Assembly (NCBI GenBank): GCA_938020565.1
Contig: CALIHP010000060.1
Location: forward strand, 29,019-93,018
DNA from: an uncultured Anaerolineaceae bacterium
Lineage (GTDB): Bacteria > Chloroflexota > Anaerolineae > Anaerolineales > Anaerolineaceae
DNA length: 64,000 nucleotides
Reading direction: 5' to 3'
Shown here: in pieces, positions 52,372 through 60,193 of the stretch
Layout: each line of letters starts with the position of its first letter
How positions within the stretch are numbered: position 1 is the first letter of the stretch
Made by a program: the position numbers and the translations under genes
Notes under the pieces: generated by a model
What the model saw: the letters and a program-made list of their open reading frames with translations, nothing else
The model's database searches: none
Told to the model about the DNA's origin: nothing

Positions 52372-52903
52372 ATGAAACCTCTCTTTCAGCTTGAACCTGA
52401 TTTTTCCTGATACCTAAAAGGAGGCCGAACCCAATCAGGAATGCCGCCGAAACCATCGAGCAGCCGAAAATCAGCAGCGGGATCCGGATCCTTTCCACTA
52501 TATAAGCGATCCCTTCGGTAACGACGTACGCCTTTTCAACAAAATCCACAGCTTTCAGGATGGCTGACATCAGGAAATGATTCCCCATCATTGTCAGATG
52601 AACCGACAGGCAGGAAAGAAGAACGCCGATGACGACAACAGCCAGCATCCACCTGCGGCGACGGGCGTTGACCTGCGAACGCAGCGCCGCGTTCGCAGCG
52701 GCGCTCTTCGCGCGCGCCGCGAATCCCGGCGGGGGCGTAATCGTATCTTCACAAAGGAGGAGCTCGCTGACCGCTTTCCAATCTTCAATTGCCAGCCGGC
52801 ACGATTCGCAGGCTGCGGCATGCGCTTCAAGCTCCTCTCGTTCGGCTTCGCTCAACGGCTCATCACAAAAGATCAGTCCTTCGTAATAATCATGCTCTTT
52901 CAT
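52358..52903 (-). CDS. Anti-sigma factor with zinc-finger domain (zf-HC2-like)
   Basis: The 181-residue protein has the ZAS-type motif H-x3-C-x2-C at His28, Cys32 and Cys35, followed by membrane segments at about residues 86-106 and 146-166. It is expected to hold the ECF sigma factor, encoded immediately before, at the membrane until a signal releases it. Its start overlaps the sigma gene stop by 4 bases (ATGA), ensuring stoichiometry. Confidence 0.88.
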   Translation of the reverse strand: MKEHDYYEGLIFCDEPLSEAEREELEAHAAACESCRLAIEDWKAVSELLLCEDTITPPPGFAARAKSAAANAALRSQVNARRRRWMLAVVVIGVLLSCLSVHLTMMGNHFLMSAILKAVDFVEKAYVVTEGIAYIVERIRIPLLIFGCSMVSAAFLIGFGLLLGIRKNQVQAEREVSYEQK

Positions 52904-53478
52904 CCTGCAACCTCCTGCGCCGCCGGTTCCCGAACCTGACGGTACAATCCGACCAACTGTTTCCGTGCACGAAAAAGGCGGCTCTTGACCGCTGCCTCGC
53001 TCAACCCGACCGCCGTGCCGATTTCCCGATCCGATAAATCGTCCCAGTATCGGAGCACGATAATCGCGCGATCGACTTCCGTCAGCCCTGCGAGCAGCGA
53101 ACGGACCTCGTCAGCCCGCTCCCGATCGTTAAGCGCTTCCTTCGGCGTCGCGATCCGATCCGGAATAACCTCTTCCATCGTTTCGTCAATTTCGACCGTT
53201 GCGACCCGTTTCTTTCGAATCGTGTCGATACAATGATTCGTTGCAATCGATAGGACCCAGGTCGAAAAGGTCCGCTGCGTGTCAAAGCGCCCGATATTCG
53301 TCCAGACCTTGACGAATACCTCCTGCGCCGCGTCCTCCGCGTCACGGGCGTTATAACTCAGCATCCGATAGCAGAGGTTATAGACGCTCGTCTGGAATCG
53401 ATCAACCACAACGGAAAAAGCGGCGGTATCTCCGTCTTTTACACGATTGATAATTTCAAGTGGGAATTCCTGACGCAT
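52900..53478 (-). CDS. ECF sigma factor (RpoE-like, sigma-70 family)
   Basis: Extracytoplasmic-function sigma factor with region 2 (about residues 15-85, DAEDAAQEVFVKVWTNIGRFD) and region 4 (about 125-180, LSDREIGTAVGLSEAAVKSRLFRARKQL). ATG 53478 was chosen because AGAAAGGAAAC precedes it. The upstream extension of 14 residues is not conserved in the family. The product is 192 residues. It directs transcription of a stress regulon and probably its own operon. The anti-sigma and the bactofilin-like protein follow with overlapping genes. Confidence 0.93.
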   Translation of the reverse strand: MRQEFPLEIINRVKDGDTAAFSVVVDRFQTSVYNLCYRMLSYNARDAEDAAQEVFVKVWTNIGRFDTQRTFSTWVLSIATNHCIDTIRKKRVATVEIDETMEEVIPDRIATPKEALNDRERADEVRSLLAGLTEVDRAIIVLRYWDDLSDREIGTAVGLSEAAVKSRLFRARKQLVGLYRQVREPAAQEVAG

Positions 53479-53502
53479 CGTTTCCTTTCTCGTATACCTT
53501 AA

Positions 53503-53529
53503 CATACGAAGCCTTTTCAAATCGGTTTC
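53503..53529 (-). promoter_or_regulatory. Candidate ECF-type promoter of the sigma operon
   Basis: On the minus strand GAAACC (53529-53524) and CGTATG (53508-53503) have a 15-base spacer; they resemble ECF -35 (GAAAC) and -10 (CGT) elements and would allow autoregulation. Spacing is a base or two short, so this is tentative. A sigma-A-like TTGAAA with TATACG also overlaps the region. Confidence 0.35.
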
Positions 53530-53586
53530 AAAATCGCCGCGTTTTTTTTCGCTGATCCTGAGTCAGCTGAACTGCCTGAAAACTGA

Positions 53587-53629
53587 AGCGGCGTAAACCG
53601 GGTTCCTGAAAAGCCCCGCTTACGCCGCT
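53587..53629 (-). terminator. Stem-loop after selD
   Basis: AGCGGCGTAA (53587-53596) pairs with TTACGCCGCT (53620-53629) and the stem continues inwards with GGG/CCC pairing; on the minus strand it is followed by TCAGTTTTC. Confidence 0.7.
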
Positions 53630-53658
53630 GAAAGAAAAGCGCCTCGAATTTAAGGAAG

Positions 53659-54702
53659 CTAAACGACCTCGATTCCGTCCCCGGCGACAGCCTCGCCAAT
53701 AACACGCGCGAACTGGCCCTTTTCGGCCGCGGCGGCCAGGAACGTGTCCAGCTTTGTTTCCGGGATCCCCAGCAGCAGCCCGCCGCTCGTCTGCGGATCG
53801 AAGAGCATCATCCGCTCCTGCGCCGAGATCCGATCGCTGAAACGGACGTTCGGGCGGTAATACTTCTCGTTCTCATACGCGCCGCCAGGAAAAAGCTCCT
53901 GCTCCATGTACGGTTCATAGTTCTTGACGAACGGAATCTGGTCCCAATCATACCGCAGCCCGACGCTCCCGTCGCGGATCATCTCGCAGCTATGACCCAG
54001 AAGACTGAATCCGGTCACGTCTGTTCCGGATTTCGCGCCGACCGAAACCGCCAGCTCCGCCGCCATCCGGTTCAGCGTCTTCATCCACCCCGTCACCCGG
54101 GCGAAATCCGTCGGATCGGCTTTCCCGGCCTTGTTCGCGGTCGACATCAAGCCAAACCCCAGCGGCTTGGTCAGGACCATGCGGTCACCGGGCCGCAGCT
54201 TTCCCTTATACAGGATACGCTCCGGATGAACCGTGCCAACAACTGCGAGACCGTATTTCGGCTCCCGGTCGCGGACCGTATGCCCTCCGACAATCGGGCA
54301 TCCGGCTTCGAGCGCTTTCTCAGCGCCGCCGCGGAAAATCTCAGCGATCGTTTCCGGCGGTAAATCCGTCGGCATGGCGGTAATATTCAGCGCCATCAAC
54401 GGTTTCCCGCCCATGGCAAAGACGTCGGACAGACTGTTCGTCGCGGCGATCGCGCCATAATCGTACGGATCGTCGACAATCGGCGGAAAAAAATCGGTCG
54501 TAAAAACGAGCGCTAAGTCGTCGGATATCTTATAAACCGCGGCGTCGTCCGCTTTCTCCAATCCGATTAATAAATCAGGGAACTTCTCCGCCGAAAATAA
54601 ATTTCCAAACGGATTGATCACGTCGGTCAGGACCTCCGCGCGCAGCTTTGCCGCGCACCCTGCGCAAAACGCCAATTCCGTCAATCGTACCTTCTCACTC
54701 AT
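53659..54702 (-). CDS. selD: Selenide, water dikinase SelD
   Basis: Makes selenophosphate from selenide and ATP, the selenium donor for selenoproteins, selenouridine and selenium-containing molybdenum hydroxylases. The start was set at ATG 54702 with AAGGAGG upstream. The 347-residue protein has Cys16 and Lys19 in C-A-G-C-A-A-K-L, matching the catalytic Cys and Lys of the E. coli enzyme. The Asp-rich FTTDFFPPIVDDPYDYGAIAATNSLSDVFAMGGKP block follows near residue 66, then GGHTVRDREPKYGLAVVGTVHP near 150. It is divergent from yqeC-yqeB, which points to the selenium-molybdenum hydroxylase use. No selA, selB or tRNA-Sec is in the window. Confidence 0.93.
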   Translation of the reverse strand: MSEKVRLTELAFCAGCAAKLRAEVLTDVINPFGNLFSAEKFPDLLIGLEKADDAAVYKISDDLALVFTTDFFPPIVDDPYDYGAIAATNSLSDVFAMGGKPLMALNITAMPTDLPPETIAEIFRGGAEKALEAGCPIVGGHTVRDREPKYGLAVVGTVHPERILYKGKLRPGDRMVLTKPLGFGLMSTANKAGKADPTDFARVTGWMKTLNRMAAELAVSVGAKSGTDVTGFSLLGHSCEMIRDGSVGLRYDWDQIPFVKNYEPYMEQELFPGGAYENEKYYRPNVRFSDRISAQERMMLFDPQTSGGLLLGIPETKLDTFLAAAAEKGQFARVIGEAVAGDGIEVV

Positions 54703-54779
54703 CAATTCCTCCTTAATCGGTTCCCTCGGCAGCCAAAGCCGCGATGAAAAAAAAACCGATAAAAATAAACAGCGCTTCA

Positions 54780-54808
54780 ATTATAATTAGGAAGCTACAG
54801 CGCGGCAA
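54780..54808 (-). promoter_or_regulatory. Promoter of selD
   Basis: On the minus strand TTGCCG (54808-54803) and TATAAT (54785-54780) have a 17-base spacer, 77 bases before the start. AATTATAATT at 54779-54788 is symmetric, so it also offers a -10 for the divergent yqeC gene. Confidence 0.6.
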
Positions 54809-54832
54809 CCGCGCCACGGCGGATCAAGTCCC

Positions 54833-55642
54833 ATGGAAAAAATCCTGAGAAAAACGCGCCCTGATCTTTCCGGCTCTGCCGGGATCGCGATTCTTCGTCC
54901 CGGATCGATCGTCAGCTTCGTCGGCGGCGGCGGAAAAACGAGCGCGCTATTTTCGTTAGCCCGACGTCAGCGTCATCCGGTCCTGCTGACCACGACGACA
55001 AAAGTCGGATTTAACCAGGTCCAGACCGCCGATCGAATCCTGCCGCCCCGCGATTTTTTAGCGGAACCGGAAATTGGTGGAGAATCGCGCGTTATCTGGG
55101 TCTCGGAGCTTCCCGAAAACGGCGAAACGAGGAAAATCTCCGGAATTTCCAGCGCCGATTTCACGGAACTGGCGCGGCGCGCGGCCAGGCTCGGATATTC
55201 GATCCTGATCGAGGCCGACGGGGCGCATCGCCGTTCGATCAAAGCGCCCGAAACGCACGAACCGGTCATTCCGCAGGAGACGACGGCTGTCGCTGCCTGT
55301 ATCGGGCTGAGCGTCCTCGGCCAGCCGGCGACCGATGAATCGGTGCACCGGTTAGTCCGTTATCTTGACTGCGTTGGAGGACAACCGGGAGATATCATCA
55401 CCGAAGATTCGATCCTCCGACTCGTCGCGCATCCGGAAGGCAGCTTTAAATCGACGCCCGACTCGGCCGAACGGATTCTTCTCCTGAATCAGGCCGATAA
55501 CGGGGCCCTTCTCGACCGGGCGCTGAAAATCGCGGATCGCGCGCTGTCGGCGGCCAGCGCCGATCGGGTCTGGATAACGCGTTTGAACCGTGGGGAATGG
55601 CTCTGCGAAATGACGCGCACTGTAAAAAAGGAGGTACGATGA
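54833..55642 (+). CDS. yqeC: Selenium cofactor biosynthesis protein YqeC
   Basis: Putative nucleotide-binding protein of the selenium-dependent molybdenum hydroxylase system. The 269-residue protein has a P-loop-like G-G-G-G-K-T-S at residues 31-37 in FVGGGGKTSALFSLA and the diagnostic E-A-D-G-A-H-R-R-S-I-K-A-P near residue 128. A CIGLSVLGQPATDESVHR block lies near 152. The exact reaction is not established. It overlaps yqeB by 4 bases and faces selD, its functional partner by genome context in many anaerobes. Confidence 0.88.
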   Translation: MEKILRKTRPDLSGSAGIAILRPGSIVSFVGGGGKTSALFSLARRQRHPVLLTTTTKVGFNQVQTADRILPPRDFLAEPEIGGESRVIWVSELPENGETRKISGISSADFTELARRAARLGYSILIEADGAHRRSIKAPETHEPVIPQETTAVAACIGLSVLGQPATDESVHRLVRYLDCVGGQPGDIITEDSILRLVAHPEGSFKSTPDSAERILLLNQADNGALLDRALKIADRALSAASADRVWITRLNRGEWLCEMTRTVKKEVR

Positions 55643-56511
55643 CTCATCGATTCATTTCAAAAACGGTTGCGCTCCGCGGCGCGGGGGATCTGGCGACCGG
55701 CGTTGCGCTCCGGCTCATCCGTTCCGGATTCCGGGTCGTGCTGAGCGAACTGCCGGCGCCGCTCTGTATCCGGAGAACGGTTGCGTTCGCGAACGCCGCG
55801 TTCAGCGGTGAAACGCATGTCGAAGGTTGGCGCTGCCGCGTGGCGGCGAACGCGGAAGCGGTTCCTGAGCTATGGGGGAACGGAATCGTTCCGCTCCTGA
55901 TCGATCCGGAGCTGAACGAAATAGGGCGGCTCAGGCCAGACGTCCTGATCGACGCGCGGATCATGAAAACCTGGCGCGACGATACATCGTTGAACGATGC
56001 CGAGCTGGTAATCGGACTGGGGCCGGGCTTCCGGGCGAAGAAAAACGTCCATGCTGTCGTCGAAACCAACCGTGGCCATTGTTTAGGCAGGGTTTTCTGG
56101 GAGGGCGAGGCGGAACCGGATACCGGCGTTCCCGGCCTGATCCGCGGCGAAGGCGCGGCGCGCGTCCTGAAAGCGCCCTGCGCGGGCGTCTTCCAACCGC
56201 TCGTCGATATCGGAACCGCCGTCGTCAGCGATCAGCCGATCGCCGAGATCCATGAAGCGAACGGCGGAGCGGTCGTCGGGACGATCCGCGCCTCGCTCGA
56301 CGGGATCGTCCGCGGCGTCCTTTACCCGGGATTAACGGTTAAATCCGGGCTTAAAGTAATGGATATTGATCCCCGAGGGAACCCGGCGCATTGTTTCAGC
56401 GTCTCCGACAAAGCGCTCAGCATCGCCGGCGGCGTATTGGAAGCGATTTTGACGTTTTACGCGGCTAAAGATTCGTCCCGCGAAAATCGATCAGCTGCGC
56501 AGCGATACTGA
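55639..56511 (+). CDS. yqeB: Selenium-dependent molybdenum hydroxylase maturation protein YqeB (EF2563 family)
   Basis: The 290-residue protein begins with a Rossmann-like dinucleotide motif R-G-A-G-D-L-A-T-G near residues 13-21. The C-terminal half carries a KAPCAGVFQPLVDIGTAVVSDQPIAEIHEANGGAVVGTIRASLDGIVRGVLYPGLTVKSGLKVMDIDPRG segment that resembles a lipoyl/biotinyl-type or HlyD-type hammerhead fold. The family is tied to selenium-containing xanthine dehydrogenase-type enzymes. ATG 55639 overlaps the yqeC stop and follows AGGAGG. Its 3' end overlaps the converging xdhC gene by 47 bases. Confidence 0.88.
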   Translation: MTHRFISKTVALRGAGDLATGVALRLIRSGFRVVLSELPAPLCIRRTVAFANAAFSGETHVEGWRCRVAANAEAVPELWGNGIVPLLIDPELNEIGRLRPDVLIDARIMKTWRDDTSLNDAELVIGLGPGFRAKKNVHAVVETNRGHCLGRVFWEGEAEPDTGVPGLIRGEGAARVLKAPCAGVFQPLVDIGTAVVSDQPIAEIHEANGGAVVGTIRASLDGIVRGVLYPGLTVKSGLKVMDIDPRGNPAHCFSVSDKALSIAGGVLEAILTFYAAKDSSRENRSAAQRY

Positions 56512-57496
56512 CCGCGATTTCAAACGGCGTTTCTCCCGCGATCGGAATCCCGATCGGCGACGTGACCCGTTGCAGCTGCGCATCGCTGACACCCTCGCCG
56601 CGCAGCCGCTCATAAATTCGTTCACGCTTTGTGGTGCTCCCGATCATGCCAATATACGGCGCGTCCGTTGTCAGCGCCCATTTCAGCACGTCATAGTCGC
56701 CCAGATGCCCCCGCGTCAGGATCACGATACAATCGCGCGCAGCGACGTGAAACCTCGATAAATCCCTGTACGTTTCGACGAGATGCCGTTCCGAATTGGG
56801 GAACCGCTCTGAACTGACGAATTCAGCCCGGTCGTCGATAACGATCGTCCGGAATGACGCCAGATTCAGCAGGAGAACCGTCTCCTTCGCGACATGCCCT
56901 CCGCCGAAAACGAAAACGCGGATCGCCGGCGAAATCGCTTCGAGAAAAATATCGTCCCGTTCGAGGACGCTTGAATGGACGCTGATTCGGCCGGGCGTTC
57001 CACGAAGCGAAGCCAGGTCAAAATCGGTTCCGGAGAACGGCGCGATTTTCGTTCCCTCCGCGTCGATGAAACAGAACTGATCCGCGCGTCCGTCGCCGGC
57101 GCATCGCGTCACCAGCCAGCCAGGTTCATTCGCACTCTCGGATCGTGCCGCCGCGGCGAAGACGTCGCGAACCGCAGGCTCGTTTCCGTCAAGAACGCTG
57201 ATCAGGATATCGCCATACCCGCCGCAGATCATATCTGAAGCCGCCGCGTCCTCGTTTGTCAGGTCAAAATGCTGCCGGGACCCGAACCCGGACACGAGCG
57301 CTTCTTTCGCCGCCTCGATCGCCATCGCTTCCAGCTTCCCCCCGCCGATCGTCCCGAAGATCGTCCCGTCGCGATAAATCGCCATCTTCGCCCCGGCATG
57401 CCGCGGGCTGGAGCCAACGTTTTCAAAAATCGTCGCGAACGCGACCGTCTCGCCGCGAAATAACCGGTCCGAAACCGTTTGATAAAAATTATGCAT
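56465..57496 (-). CDS. XdhC-family molybdenum-cofactor maturation protein
   Basis: XdhC proteins bind and sulfurate the molybdenum cofactor and hand it to xanthine dehydrogenase-type hydroxylases. The 343-residue product has the XdhC/CoxI N-terminal domain (VAFATIFENVGSSPRHAGAKMAIYRDGTIFGTIGGGKLE). The C-terminal Rossmann domain has the G-G-G-H-V-A-K motif near residue 198 and T-R-G-H-L-G-D-Y-D near 262. It follows padR by 19 bases and may be in its operon. The hydroxylase structural genes are not in the window. Confidence 0.9.
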   Translation of the reverse strand: MHNFYQTVSDRLFRGETVAFATIFENVGSSPRHAGAKMAIYRDGTIFGTIGGGKLEAMAIEAAKEALVSGFGSRQHFDLTNEDAAASDMICGGYGDILISVLDGNEPAVRDVFAAAARSESANEPGWLVTRCAGDGRADQFCFIDAEGTKIAPFSGTDFDLASLRGTPGRISVHSSVLERDDIFLEAISPAIRVFVFGGGHVAKETVLLLNLASFRTIVIDDRAEFVSSERFPNSERHLVETYRDLSRFHVAARDCIVILTRGHLGDYDVLKWALTTDAPYIGMIGSTTKRERIYERLRGEGVSDAQLQRVTSPIGIPIAGETPFEIAVSIAAQLIDFRGTNL

Positions 57497-57515
57497 GATT
57501 TTCCAAGCTCCTGAA

Positions 57516-58073
57516 TTAGCCGCCTGCGTTTTCGTCCGCGCGCAGCTTTAAACAATCGTACAGCCAGTCGATATGCGCCTGTGTCGTTCGAACCCGAAAC
57601 TGGAGGACCGCGCGTTGAAAAGCGGCGTCGTCGGGGAGCTCCGCTAAATAGAGTTCCTGCTGCGCGAGCCAGTTTCGGCAACAATCGATCTGAAGCGCGA
57701 TCCCGTCGCGATATTCGGACAGCGGCGCTTTCATCAGAAAAAACAGCTTCATCAGGAAATCTCGGCGCAGGTTCCGCTGTTCCACGACCGGAGCCGCGAT
57801 CCATTCCTCGAACTGGTCGGTCCCGGCGGCTGTAATCGAGTACACCTTTCGAGCCGGAAACGTCAAATAGTCGGATTCCGCGGCCCAGATCAGTCCTGCC
57901 TTTTCGAGCTTTTCCAGCGTCGCGTATAATTGGCTCTGATTAAATCGCCAGATCAGCCGCAGATCGTCGTCCTCGCTCAAGCGCTTATGCAGGTCGTATG
58001 GATAAATGGGCTGCGCCTGGATCAGGCCCAGTAAGAAGTATTCGCTTGTGTACGGCTCCGGCCTTCGCGGCAT
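57516..58073 (-). CDS. PadR-family transcriptional regulator
   Basis: The 185-residue protein has an N-terminal PadR winged-helix domain (about residues 10-85: YFLLGLIQAQPIYPYDLHKRL, QSQLYATLEKLEKAGLI) and a C-terminal helical Vir_act_alpha_C-like domain (about 95-180) for dimerisation. PadR proteins usually sense small aromatic or other hydrophobic molecules. It is the first gene of a padR-xdhC pair, 19 bases apart, and probably controls xdhC, perhaps with the neighbouring selenium-molybdenum genes. The operator is not evident. Confidence 0.88.
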   Translation of the reverse strand: MPRRPEPYTSEYFLLGLIQAQPIYPYDLHKRLSEDDDLRLIWRFNQSQLYATLEKLEKAGLIWAAESDYLTFPARKVYSITAAGTDQFEEWIAAPVVEQRNLRRDFLMKLFFLMKAPLSEYRDGIALQIDCCRNWLAQQELYLAELPDDAAFQRAVLQFRVRTTQAHIDWLYDCLKLRADENAGG

Positions 58074-58274
58074 GTTCCCTCGATCTTTAATGTTTCCTGT
58101 TATTATACTCTCTTCGCCGGGCGCCGGGGTACTGATAAAAGGCGGGGCGGTCTGCGTTTCAAATTTTCGCAGTCAAGATAAGCGCCAGTCAGCGATATGA
58201 TTTCAATTTTTATAACGATAAAAATAGTAGAAAGTTCATGTAATAAGTTTTGTCTGAACTGGAAGGAGCTTTCT

Positions 58275-58379
58275 ATGACAGATGATATCAACTTCAGTAT
58301 AATCCCGACCATTGAAAATGCAAAGAGGAGTCATCAGTCTGGAGCAGCACTGGATACGAGCGGCGGATACTCGGGATAG
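58275..58379 (+). CDS. Possible 34-residue ORF or gene remnant
   Basis: ATG 58275 follows a strong AAGGAG with a six-base spacer and reads MTDDINFSIIPTIENAKRSH and 14 more residues to a stop. The end overlaps the 3' end of the converging transglycosylase-like gene by 46 bases. It may be the leftover 5' end of a gene cut by rearrangement, a small peptide gene or chance. I do not recognise it. The remainder of 58074-58333 shows no other gene. Confidence 0.3.
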   Translation: MTDDINFSIIPTIENAKRSHQSGAALDTSGGYSG

Positions 58380-59896
58380 TCAGGATTGAATACGATATCC
58401 ACGTAAGCCGGTGCGGAACGGCATTTTCCGGCATAGTTCTTTTTGATATTTGTCCACTCCATCGCATATTGCTGTTTCACCGTTCGCGCAATCGCCAGCC
58501 TGGTACATTCGGCGCCGGCATGATAAGTCGCGACCGACAGCTTCCACAACGTCTGGTAATCTGTGATGTACTGCAGTGGCCGGTCCCGCAGATGAATGAT
58601 GATCCAGCCAACCTGCCGTTCACAGGCGAAAAGAATTCTGGCGGTCAGCATAATGCCTTCGTCCGTGCGGGCTTCACGGACGAGCACGCCGCGAAGGAGG
58701 CGCTGATGAGGTTCGTCCATAGCCTCATATCCCGCGGCACAAAGCTCCGGCAGGAGCGGATAGACTTCCGCGCACGCGGAGGCGAAGGTCGAGGGCGACC
58801 ATCGCAGTAACGTGTCCACGCCAAGCTGAGTCAGGTGACCCGCGCCGATCTCGCCGGGCTGCCCGGAAAACTTTGTAAACTGGGATTCGGCTAAGAGGAC
58901 GTTTTTCAGCAGTTCCGGCGGAATTCGAAACGTGATTCCGGCGCGGGCTATCTGCTGATTTGCGTCGTTCTGGCGCAGGATGACCTGTTCGCGGCATGCG
59001 TCGATTCCGCATCCGTTGGGCGTAGTCCCGCCTGAAAGGCCGAACCCTGGGCAGCCGCGGGCGCGAACTGTGCCGTTTCTGATGAACTCCGCGCAGAGCC
59101 CATGGAGCTGATATTCCGTGTAGATATCGTCTTCTGTCTGACGAGGGGATAATACGGTTCCGTCGAGTCTGGCGAGCTCTAAGGGCGAGGGGACGACGTA
59201 CCAGTTTTCAGTCCCGAATAGCGAGTTCCCGAATCGATCGCACCCGAGCCATTCCAGATAAAAAAGATCGGGAGAGCGCATGAGCTGCTTGAACCGAAAA
59301 AAAATATGGTGCGGATTTCCCGTGGTTCCGTCCGGATCGATCAGACTTGCGGTAATCCATGAATTTTTTTTCGAAGAAGGCGGCGCTAAAGCAATCTGGC
59401 AGACTGGGGCTGCGCATGTGAAATTTTCATTATCGATCGTGATTTGGAAAACAGAATGCGCGTCTGACGGAGATCGTATGGAAAATTCGATGATCGGAAT
59501 CTGATCGCAGATGGCGTTGGGTTGGCATTTCAGCGGACGGATTTCAATTTCACGCAGCCCTGTGACAGAGCTGCTGCTAATCCAGACATCTTCATGCGGA
59601 TCGGCCTGGAGCGAAAAGCCGCGAAGAAAATAACCGCCACAGGCGAGGAATGTCGGATCGTCGCATTGCGGCGTCAGCGCGAATTCGGAGGCGAGCCGGT
59701 CGCCGCAGTGTGCGCGGAGGATATCGTTCCCGGGCGGATCCGCGTCGCTTGTGGTAAAGGCGCAGGCGACGGAAAAGTCCCGATAGGCGCGAAGTTCCCA
59801 GTTGAATTCGGAGGCTGCGGGGACGGGGGACGGGATCAGGGCGAGAAAGAATGCTGTGATCATTAAAAACAAACAGACTGCCTTCTGTCCGCACAT
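58334..59896 (-). CDS. Secreted protein with divergent lytic-transglycosylase-like domain
   Basis: The 520-residue protein starts at ATG 59896 (GGAGG four bases upstream) with a signal peptide ending near PAAS at residue 28. An in-frame ATG 54 codons upstream is rejected because it would place the signal inside the chain. The N-terminal two thirds is Cys-rich (about 15 Cys) and unassigned. The C-terminal part (about 325-495) has IPPELLKNVLLAESQFTK, then GEIGAGHLTQLGVD and later SVATYHAGAE. These follow the order of SLT motifs (E-S, G-x-x-Q-L and A-Y-N-A-G). The catalytic Glu would be in A-E-S. It may cut peptidoglycan or be an inactive relative. Confidence 0.65.
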   Translation of the reverse strand: MCGQKAVCLFLMITAFFLALIPSPVPAASEFNWELRAYRDFSVACAFTTSDADPPGNDILRAHCGDRLASEFALTPQCDDPTFLACGGYFLRGFSLQADPHEDVWISSSSVTGLREIEIRPLKCQPNAICDQIPIIEFSIRSPSDAHSVFQITIDNENFTCAAPVCQIALAPPSSKKNSWITASLIDPDGTTGNPHHIFFRFKQLMRSPDLFYLEWLGCDRFGNSLFGTENWYVVPSPLELARLDGTVLSPRQTEDDIYTEYQLHGLCAEFIRNGTVRARGCPGFGLSGGTTPNGCGIDACREQVILRQNDANQQIARAGITFRIPPELLKNVLLAESQFTKFSGQPGEIGAGHLTQLGVDTLLRWSPSTFASACAEVYPLLPELCAAGYEAMDEPHQRLLRGVLVREARTDEGIMLTARILFACERQVGWIIIHLRDRPLQYITDYQTLWKLSVATYHAGAECTRLAIARTVKQQYAMEWTNIKKNYAGKCRSAPAYVDIVFNPDYPEYPPLVSSAAPD

Positions 59897-59931
59897 ATGA
59901 CCTCCATCTGAGGGTAAACTAAACTTCACTT

Positions 59932-59947
59932 TATAAGATATCTTATA
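59932..59947. promoter_or_regulatory. 16-base perfect palindrome upstream of the transglycosylase-like gene
   Basis: TATAAGATATCTTATA is fully self-complementary and lies 36 bases before the minus-strand start codon. It may be an operator or part of the -10 region (TATAAG on either strand). Confidence 0.5.
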
Positions 59948-60040
59948 TTTTAGATGCGGCCACAGGAAAAACAAGATGATTTTTGTCACTTGTTCTGTTG
60001 GATAAGAGGCATGTTTGTTATTTCTATCTTTGGGTAATTT

Positions 60041-60193
60041 GAGGCTTTGGGAGTTCACGTCGGAAGCCTCAGGCGCAATGGGGTGGAAAAATGCGAAAAT
60101 TTCTTCGTAATTGACAGCCTTAATTAGAGTGAAATTTTTGAATTATTTCGGAAATTCCGGGCTGTCAGGGTTGGGAACAGGTATCTGAACCTG
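60041..60193. other. Cluster of three stem-loops, possible structured RNA
   Basis: GAGGCTT (60041-60047) pairs with AAGCCTC (60064-60070); TGACAGCC (60112-60119) pairs with GGCTGTCA (60160-60167); CAGGT (60178-60182) pairs with ACCTG (60189-60193). They lie close together in the gene-free region. No promoter or terminator pair clearly frames them, so an RNA gene is only a possibility. Confidence 0.3.

Noticed and set aside
54652..54671. Possible selenocysteine in SelD
   Set aside because: The catalytic position is encoded as Cys (C-A-G-C-A-A-K) with no in-frame TGA, so it is the Cys form of the enzyme.
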